From Exophiala sp. HKRS030 (lineage: Eukaryota > Ascomycota > Eurotiomycetes > Chaetothyriales > Herpotrichiellaceae): a stretch of DNA of 64,000 nt. The notes below the pieces were generated by a model. The model did no database searches, was not told where the DNA came from, and saw only the letters and a list, made by a program, of their open reading frames with translations. The stretch covers positions 2,790,001 through 2,854,000 of the forward strand of contig JAHWDD010000007.1 in the NCBI GenBank assembly GCA_023897205.1, in the 5' to 3' direction. Positions 56,716-64,000 of this stretch are shown here, piece by piece. Position numbers and translations under genes: made by a program. Position 1 is the first letter of the stretch. Every line of letters starts with the position of its first letter.

Positions 56716-57215
56716 ATCAATCATATCGGGACCAGCGGTCGGGGCAAGCCTAGCGTTAACAGGAGGTTGTAGCGGTTCATATGTTGCCGAAACGAAACAT
56801 GGCGTGGATTGGTCGTTCATCGGGACGGACTGACTACCCTACAGAGAGAGCATCTGCGCCTGGCTCTCTCTTTGCATAAGATTGGTTTCATTGAACCCCT
56901 CGGAGATGCAGGTTTTATAGAGTATGGTCTCCACTAGAAGATCTTTCAGGTGCTTGCATTTGGTGCAAGACGAGAGATTGTTCCAAAGCTTCTTATTATT
57001 CATACCATGCTAATATCATGTGCAAAGCTATCCCGCTATACACGAATTCCGCCTCGGATTTTCGAGCAGAAGTCCTTTTTCCGTCTCATAACAAAGTCTT
57101 TCGTTACTCTTCGCTCCTTGTCTCTAGCCACTGCCCAGCAAAGAACTCCAACCTCATGAATCTGCATCACGCGATTGCCATGCGCTTGAAATACATCCTA
57201 AAGCATTTGATGAAC
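56716..57215. other. intergenic between the amidase and ACL1 (convergent)
   Basis: 500 bp holding two 3' ends. No supported gene or repeat. Confidence 0.5.
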
Positions 57216-59329
57216 CTATACACTGACCTCAACACGTCCTTCTCCACCCTTGCCCAAAGTTGGGAGCAAGTAGGTGATATCATCCCAAGGATGACGGTAT
57301 AGACCAGTGCGGAGACGCTTCTGATCCAAGAAATGGGCAATCAGACCAATTGAACGACCCAAGACGAAAAGACCGTTCAAGACACCCATTTTCAGATAAT
57401 CTTCAGCTTCCTCGGGGGAGAAGGCGCCACTGTTTCGGAGCAAATCAACGAAGCTGACGGCAATAGCACCATCGACGTTGAGAATAAGGTTGTCCTTCTT
57501 GGAAGTGGTAACCGTCTCGACAGCAATGGCATAATCAAGAAGTTTGTGAGAAGCAAAGTTTTTGGTGACAAACTCCTTGACAAGTTCCACACGGAGGTCG
57601 GGGTTGTTGCGCGACTTGACACGATGTCCAATACCAGGAACTGCACATGATTAGCGAGGGAATATTACATTGAGGATTTGACTTACTCAGCTTGTTCTCC
57701 TTTCTCATTGTGTCAACGAACTCTCTTGGTGACCAACCTTTGTCGAAGGCCTTGGAGAACTCCTCGGCAGCTCCATCAAGAGCACCACCGAATCGAGAAC
57801 CAATGGTCAACAGACCAGCGACGAGGGAAGAGATCAAGTCTTTGCCGGCACGGGTGGTGATGATGGTATTCATGGCACCAGACACAGCTGGACCGTGATC
57901 GGCGGTCAACATGAGGATCATCTCCAAGAACTTGCTGGCTTGGGGTGGAAGTCTGCGACGGAACCAAAGGAGGGACATGACACCTCCAATACCGATATCT
58001 TCTTTGAAAACATCAGAAATTGGCATACCAGCATACAACAGTTCTTGACCTCTGTCGTCGGAAATGGTGGAAATGAAGGCGGCAGGCTTTCGAATGAGGC
58101 CCAACTCTTGAGCCCAGGCGTAGTCGAGGGGAATTTTGGGAACGACAGGCTCAGGAGCAGGCTTGATAGTTCCCTGCTTCACAAGCTTCTGGTAGACTTC
58201 GCTAAGAATCTGAGGCAGTTCCTCAAAGGTCTCAGGAACGAAGAAGCCAGCTTCTCTCATTGACGAGTTCTTGACAACAGCGGTCTCCAACTGGGAGTTG
58301 GCAGAAGCACCAGCATGACCGAACTGAACTTCAGTCTTGAACATGCTTGCGCAGGTACCAATAGCCCAGGCGACAATTGGCTTGGTGACCTGGCCATTCT
58401 TGACTGCTTCAATGACACGGTATTCCTCAACACCACCAACTTCACCCAGCAAGAGGATGATCTTGCATTCGGGCTCAGCTTGATATCTTAGGATGTGGTC
58501 AATGAAGGAGGTACCGGGGTATCTGTCACCACCAATGGCAATACCCTCGTAGACACCATCGGTTGTCTGCGAGATGATGTTGTTGAGTTCGTTGGACATA
58601 CCACCAGATTTGGAGACGTAGCCAACGGAACCCTTGCGGTACAATTTGGATGCAACAATGTTGTCCATCATTCCACCAGTGTTTCCAATCTTGTAAGCAC
58701 CAGGCTTGATACCACCGACAGTGGCAGGTCCGATAATTGTGATACCCTTCTCCTTAGACTTGACCATAAGTTCACGGGCTCTTCGCTCTGGGACACCTTC
58801 GGCGATGATGGCGATCGAGCGGACTTGGGGACGTTCATCAGCTCCAAAGTGGAGCTGTAAACTGATCGGGATGAGGCAAAGTTGACAATGGTGTCAACGT
58901 CAGGGTGCTTTTCGAAAGCCTTCTCGACAGATTGGTAGACAGGAACCAAGGTTTCTGTTGTTCCCCAGTACATTTTGCTCACGAATTGACCACCAAAGGT
59001 ATAGATGATTCCGGCAACGGATGGGGTGGTTCTTTTGCAAATGAAGTCGAAATCTAGCATGCCTTGGACGGCCTTTGGTTGCATACCACTATTTCGACGT
59101 CAGCATGATCCTTCCGACGGAGATGTTTTCTTTTGACTTACTAAACGAAGCATCTGGTCTTGTTATGAAACAGATTGTTCTGGGCAGGGCTCGGGACTCT
59201 TGAGGGAGGTTCAAAACGACGGATGTTGTCGTTGGCAGAGAAGGGAGCCTCTGATCCAGGGGTGGACGTGCCATCGGGGATATCGATGGTGGGCACCCCG
59301 TTGGAAGCGCCTTGTGTTGCGGATGGCAT
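57216..59329 (-). CDS. ACL1: ATP-citrate lyase large (CoA-ligase/citrate-synthase-like) subunit, three coding exons, one apparent 1-base deletion
   Basis: With ACL2 it cleaves citrate to cytosolic acetyl-CoA and oxaloacetate. Exons on the minus strand: 59329-59142, 59088-57687 and 57640-57216. I take the start as [11 protein letters not shown] (59329), the usual family N-terminus; an in-frame upstream ATG at 59365 exists. Conserved segments: [78 protein letters not shown], the phosphohistidine loop [14 protein letters not shown] (His about residue 320), [14 protein letters not shown] and the citrate-synthase-like end [15 protein letters not shown] with [15 protein letters not shown]. Frames switch at the plus-strand G4 run 58827-58830 ([26 protein letters not shown]). 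The corrected length is 671 residues. Confidence 0.95.
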
Positions 59330-61738
59330 GGTGGGAGGAGTGTTCTGACGGACTGGTAGACCCATGATGTGTTAGTGAAAGGAGAAGAATATTGAAAGAA
59401 CAAAATGAACGGATTGTGGTAAGACGTCGGTGTTGAAGAGTGATTCACACCGTGGGGTAGGTGAACAGGAGAAGGGGAATGTCTGGACTTTGACGGACTT
59501 ACAATGGATGGTTCAAATGTTGAGGATGGTAGAGAGATGGTGAAAGAACGGTGGATGTGGTTGAATACCAGCAAAGAGAAATAACAAGCAACGGGAATGA
59601 GGTGAAAGAGGTGAGCAGGGTGTGTGTGTGAGTGAGTATGAGATGTGAGTTTGTGCCAGTACAGTATGTGGCCTCAGGATGATGCTGAGGGCCAAAAAAT
59701 GCCAGACTGGTACGGGGTTTCACAGGTTAGTAGGTTAGTCGGTTAGTTAGGTTAGTCAACTTGAAATTCGAAGCTACTTGTGGTTGCGGTTGAAGCGCAG
59801 GGGCAGTTGGATCTTAGGGACCAACAATAGCCAATGCAGCCAACGCAGCCCGGCCAATGCAGGACTGTGGGATTGGAGATCGTCTGTTGAGAGTCCGCTT
59901 GCCATCATACTTGGCTAGTCGCAAAGGCGGGGCCCGAATTTTGGGAAATGGCGGCCCCAACCTTGCAGCCGCCGCAGTGCCACGATGTGTACACTTGACT
60001 TTTTGGGGTGCCACACACCTCTCGGCCCACGCTATCTCACTACTTCGGCGGTGAGATGAGATGCCTTTGGGTGATGACAGCCTTTTCTTTCAGCTCCGAG
60101 AGACGCTGACCGAGTACTACACTACTAAGAAGGTATCTACTCTACCCTACAACGCGCACAAGCATATCCGTAGATCCTACGGGCTTCAACTAGAAGCTAC
60201 CTACAGTAGGTACCTGGGTACCTTGTGAGAAGTATGGAATACGGACTACGGACTACTGTATTTCTCATGAATTCAACCTCCTCGCGTGCCCTCTCAATGA
60301 CATTCCGTAGTCCGTACTAATTAGCCAGCTTAGTGGACTTTTGCTTTACCACGAATCTCCATACTGTGGTTACTTCCGGCATGGCCTGATCACCACCAGG
60401 CCAGGCTATCGTGGCTATCCTGTCCTAGTACCTCACAAGATACGAATCTGAACTAGTCTCGGAGTCCGGTTCACGTACACGTACCTACTTTGGTGTCGGC
60501 CCCCTCGTTCGTATCTCGTTCCCCGATGGATACCGACTATTCGATTGACTGCCTCAGCAACAATCTCACCAATAATCAAACTGCCCCGTGCTGTTCCTCC
60601 GCTCTGTACATCCTGTTCCCAGTGTTCATCCATGGTGGAATTGCAACCGACGGCGTCAATTGAATTGCATTACTCCGTCGTGTCTTGGACGTTGCGACGT
60701 CAACCAATTGCGCCGACCTTGATTCTCGTTGCATCCCTACCTTGTGTGCCTGTGCCCTCCAAATCCAACAAAAAAAAGTATAAAGTTGTTTTTACTGGCT
60801 GTTCATCAATTCAGGGTCCAAAAGTGAGTAGGGCGGACGTAGCGGGACCATGGCCGGATGCAGATTCGAGAAAGGCGGTGACCGCCCAAGCTCGATCGCG
60901 TGGCATTGGCCCAATCCGCGGGTCGGCACTATTAGAGGGTCTTAGTAGGACAGCCTAAGGAGCTCAGTGGGAGCCCAGTGGGAGCCCCAACCGTGGCAGA
61001 ATTTAGCCCCCTCCGTTCCTGGTTACTGTATGGATATTTGCTGAACAGTAAAGTGTGCCCTCGATAAGTTTAGCATCACTAGCGAGGCCAGGCCTCCTAT
61101 CAGCGCTATGGCGGAGGAGCCCTCCTTCTCCCCCCTGGCCTTCTTTGAGGAGCCCGTGGGACTACCCCTGCTCCCAACAACCGCCTTCTGCCAAAACCAC
61201 CCGCTTAGCGTCCACCTTATGTTCCGCTGAATGCTCATCTCATGCCCACTGGGGAAAAATTTCTAGGGAAGCTGCAACTTTCCGACGCCAACAATCACAT
61301 CGGCCCATCATTAATTGTTTCGTTGCCAGAGTCATAGCCCGGAATAAGTGATTGGGCCTGGCGAGCTGTGAAATTGCTACTCGTAGACATGCCCGTAGCA
61401 ACTCCCTAGTTATGTAACTGTACGGAGTAGCAAGTCAGGAGGAGCATTGGTAAATCCAGCACTTTCGGCTTGGAGTCTCCAACACTCGTCCCATCCCACG
61501 ACCACATCATTGTCATTATTCCTGGCCCCAACTCTCATCGGTCTCCTGCATCTCACTCCAACATCACCACCAACACAATCTCACATTGTCTCGCTTCAAA
61601 TCTTGTTGCACTTGTTCTTATCCCGCAACTCTGCTCTTTCTGCTTTTCACTCTGAACCACTGCGTTCAACTTCTCTGCCCTTATACGACTCTCTTGAATT
61701 GACCACCTGTTCCCTCGATACCCCTCACCGCCGCAACA
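59330..61738. promoter_or_regulatory. divergent ACL1/ACL2 control region with CCAAT boxes
   Basis: 2.4 kb between the two lyase genes. CCAAT lies at 59831-59835, 59854-59858, 60704-60708 and 60911-60915, with an inverted copy (ATTGG) at 60905-60909; the pair 59830-59860 forms a near-duplication of GCCAATGCAG. A likely 5' UTR intron of ACL1 runs from 59502 to 59345 (donor GTAAGT, acceptor CAG). Also present: a GGTTAGT-rich patch (59725-59757), a TACGGACTACGGACTAC tract (60238-60255), TACGGAGTA at 61421-61429, and a pyrimidine-rich ACL2 leader (61470-61735). Coordinate expression of both genes is inference. Confidence 0.45.
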
Positions 61739-63244
61739 ATGTCAGCGAAATCTATTCTCGAGGCTGATGGAAAGGCTATCCTCAACTACCACCTCACCCG
61801 TGCCCCAGTTGTCAAGCCGACTCCTTTGAAGACCACGGGTGTACATAACCCTCCCCCAAAATTGGCATCTCTCTATTTCCCTGAAAACGAGGACGTAGAG
61901 GGCGTCCTCGCTCAGGCCGAAGCCACATACCCATGGCTATTGACACCTGGCTCCAAGTTCGTTGCCAAACCAGATCAATTGATCAAGAGGAGAGGAAAGA
62001 GTGGTCTTCTGGCTTTGAACAAATCTTGGCCTGATGCCAGAGCCTGGATTGCTGCTCGAGCTGGTAAAGAACAAAAAGTTGAGCATGTTGTTGGCACCCT
62101 CCGACAATTTTTGGTCGAACCCTTCGTTCCTCACCCGCAAGACACCGAATACTACATCAACATCAACTCAGTCAGAGACGTAAGTGTATGATTCCTCACA
62201 ACAGCAACTAGTCACTGACCAGCCCCAGGGCGACTGGATTCTCTTCACCCACGAAGGTGGTGTTGACGTTGGAGACGTCGATGCCAAAGCAGAGAAAGTC
62301 CTCATTCCCGTCGACTTGAAGAAATTCCCCTCCAACCAAGAGTTGGCTGCAGCACTCCTGAAGAAAGTCCCCAAGGGCGTTCACAACGTCCTCCTCGATT
62401 TCATCATTCGACTATACTCGGTATACGTTGATTCACAATTCACTTATCTCGAAATCAACCCCTTGGTCGTGATCCCCAACGCAGCCGGAACCTCTGCTGA
62501 AGTGCATTTCCTTGATCTTGCAGCCAAGCTCGATCAAACTGCTGACTTCGAGTGTGGAACTAAATGGGCTGTCGCACGCAGTCCAGCTGCACTCGGTCTA
62601 CCAGCAGCAGCCCGCGCTGATGGCAAGGTCACAATTGATGTTGGTCCACCAATCGAGTTCCCAGCACCTTTTGGCCGTGAATTGAGCAAAGAGGAGAAAT
62701 ATATTGCAGACATGGATGCCAAAACTGGTGCTTCTCTGAAATTGACCATCCTCAACTCTCAAGGTCGCGTCTGGACTTTGGTTGCTGGTGGTGGTGCCTC
62801 CGTGGTCTACGCCGATGCTATCGCTTCTGCAGGCTTCGTTAGTGAGTTGGCCAACTACGGTGAATACTCTGGCGCTCCTACCGAGACCCAAACATACAAC
62901 TACGCCAAGACCGTTCTGGATCTTATGCTTCGTGCTCCTGTCCACCCGAAGGCAAAGTTCTCTTCATCGGAGGAGGTATTGCCAACTTCACCAACGTCGC
63001 CTCCACTTTCAAGGGCGTCATCCGTGCCCTGAGAGAGGTTGCTCCTACACTCAACGAGCACAAAGTTCAAATTTGGGTGCGACGTGCTGGACCCAACTAC
63101 CAAGAAGGTCTCAAGAACATCAAGGCCGTTGGTGAAGAGTTGAAGATCAATATGCACGTCTACGGACCCGAAATGCACGTCAGTGGTATCGTCCCATTGG
63201 CCTTGTTGGGCAAGACCTCTCCCATCCCCGAGTTTGGCGGTTAG
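61739..63244 (+). CDS. ACL2: ATP-citrate lyase small (ATP-grasp) subunit, two exons, one apparent 1-base deletion
   Basis: Partner of ACL1, carrying the ATP-grasp domain and citrate-binding region. Exon 1 is 61739-62179 and exon 2 starts at 62229 after a 49-bp intron (GTAAGT...CAG), joining INSVRD to [13 protein letters not shown]. Conserved features: [89 protein letters not shown] and [14 protein letters not shown]. The frame changes at the C3 run 62945-62947, from VHPEGKV to [20 protein letters not shown], and runs to [21 protein letters not shown]. The corrected length is 485 residues, as expected. ACL1 lies divergently upstream. Confidence 0.95.
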
Positions 63245-63862
63245 ATAGGTCCGTCTCCTGACTAAATAGTGAGACGATTCATGTTGTATGACTTGATCTA
63301 GCGCACATCGATTAACCAGCCGGGTTTTGATGGGTTGTTGGCATGCGCTTGGCCGATCGGAAAATGGGGCATGGGTTCCTGCCGGCGTTCTGTATTTCTG
63401 ACGCGACGAGATGGAAGCATTGTGTGGTGTGTATGAGACTGGCCCCTACATGATCGTTGGGGTTGAGGTCAAACTTGAAAACAATGATCGTAAATACATA
63501 GTTAGACCGAGATGGTAATGATATGACCACTATTGATGCAAGCCAGTGCAGATAGTCATCGTACCCACAAGTTCGGGGTAGGTAGACTCGTAGAACGTTT
63601 TTACAATATCTCGAAACACACAAAACACGTGATTAGTCAAATCTCTTGCATTTGGACTTGGACCATCACATCAAAATCTGTTGCGTAGAGATAGACACAG
63701 ATGAAATGCCGAATCCATATTGCTCCTATTCCGCAGAAGTCCGTGTCGATTACGCCGTTTTCCATACACATGAGATCGCTTAAGATGCGATATGTAAAAC
63801 CCACACATCCCCATCCACCCCGCCGACGTTAAACATTCGATTTCGGCATGAGAAAGCTTCTC
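63245..63862. other. intergenic downstream of ACL2
   Basis: 618 bp with no supported gene. A minus-strand open frame at 63312-63623 shows no domain and is not called. Confidence 0.45.
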
Positions 63863-64000
63863 TCATTCCACGAGAATCGCCTTTCCTCCGCCTAGTTCGT
63901 CTATATACGCAATCTTGCCGCAACCCTGACTTGACGTCTTGTCCTCCTCTCGGATGAGGACGGCCAGAACTTCAAGCGGGGGTCGAGGCCCAGTGCGTTG
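63863..64000 (-). CDS. possible C-terminal end of a gene continuing past the window
   Basis: On the minus strand a frame is open from the window edge for 45 codons to a TGA at 63865-63863. It begins QRTGPRPPLEVLAVLIREE and ends DELGGGKAILVE. The composition is protein-like (balanced hydrophobic and charged residues, GC-rich third positions), but the stretch is short and I recognise no family. It could equally be chance. Confidence 0.3.
   Translation of the reverse strand, partial: QRTGPRPPLEVLAVLIREEDKTSSQGCGKIAYIDELGGGKAILVE

Noticed and set aside
1..64000. transposons, CRISPR, rRNA, tRNA, integrated viral genes, secondary-metabolite cluster
   Set aside because: No terminal repeats with a transposase or polymerase, no spaced repeat array, no tRNA-like T-loop with matching arms by eye, no NRPS/PKS or viral hallmark motifs.

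Overview
The window is a housekeeping stretch of a filamentous ascomycete genome (Pezizomycotina, probably Eurotiomycetes- or Dothideomycetes-like; the species cannot be named from the sequence). The evidence is roughly 48-50% GC, genes interrupted by short 46-60 bp introns with GTRNGT donors and YAG acceptors, long pyrimidine-rich 5' regions, and a divergent ACL1/ACL2 ATP-citrate lyase pair, an arrangement typical of this group. I find 21 protein-coding genes plus one doubtful partial gene at the right edge. I see no rRNA, tRNA, CRISPR array, transposon or integrated virus.

Layout, left to right: TRM2 (5' part outside the window, +), ARP3 (-), a taspase-type threonine aspartase (+), TFB4 of TFIIH (-), a SHE4/UNC-45 myosin chaperone (+), an unidentified helical-repeat protein (-), a type II membrane GT2-like glycosyltransferase (+), the dual-specificity phosphatase PPS1 (+), the wybutosine enzyme TYW4/PPM2 (-), TAP42 (+), porphobilinogen deaminase HEM3 (-), peroxisomal LON2 with a C-terminal SRL (+), mitochondrial ribosomal protein uL23m (-), proteasome subunit RPN1 (+), an MFS DHA1-like transporter (+), the MCH1 transporter (+), a transglutaminase-like protein (-), a Gly-zipper 2TM protein with a prion-like N-terminus (-), an amidase (+), and ACL1 (-)/ACL2 (+). 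Gene-free stretches of 1.3-3 kb separate several units. Seven neighbouring pairs are divergent and could share promoters.

Functionally this is basic metabolism and proteostasis: cytosolic acetyl-CoA supply (ACL1/2), heme synthesis, tRNA modification (TRM2, TYW4), the actin cytoskeleton (ARP3, SHE4), transcription (TFB4), proteolysis (RPN1, LON2, taspase) and phosphatase control (PPS1, TAP42). There is no sign of a secondary-metabolite cluster or of a coherent new system.

The strongest unexpected signal is technical. Twenty single-base reading-frame breaks occur in 15 of the 21 genes. All go in the same direction (one base missing), nearly all lie in short homopolymer runs, mostly C or G, and all are flanked by conserved protein in the correct frames. 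Adding one base at each break makes every exon phase and total length come out right. This looks like homopolymer under-calling in the assembly, not pseudogenes, so I annotate these loci as intact genes with suspected sequencing deletions.
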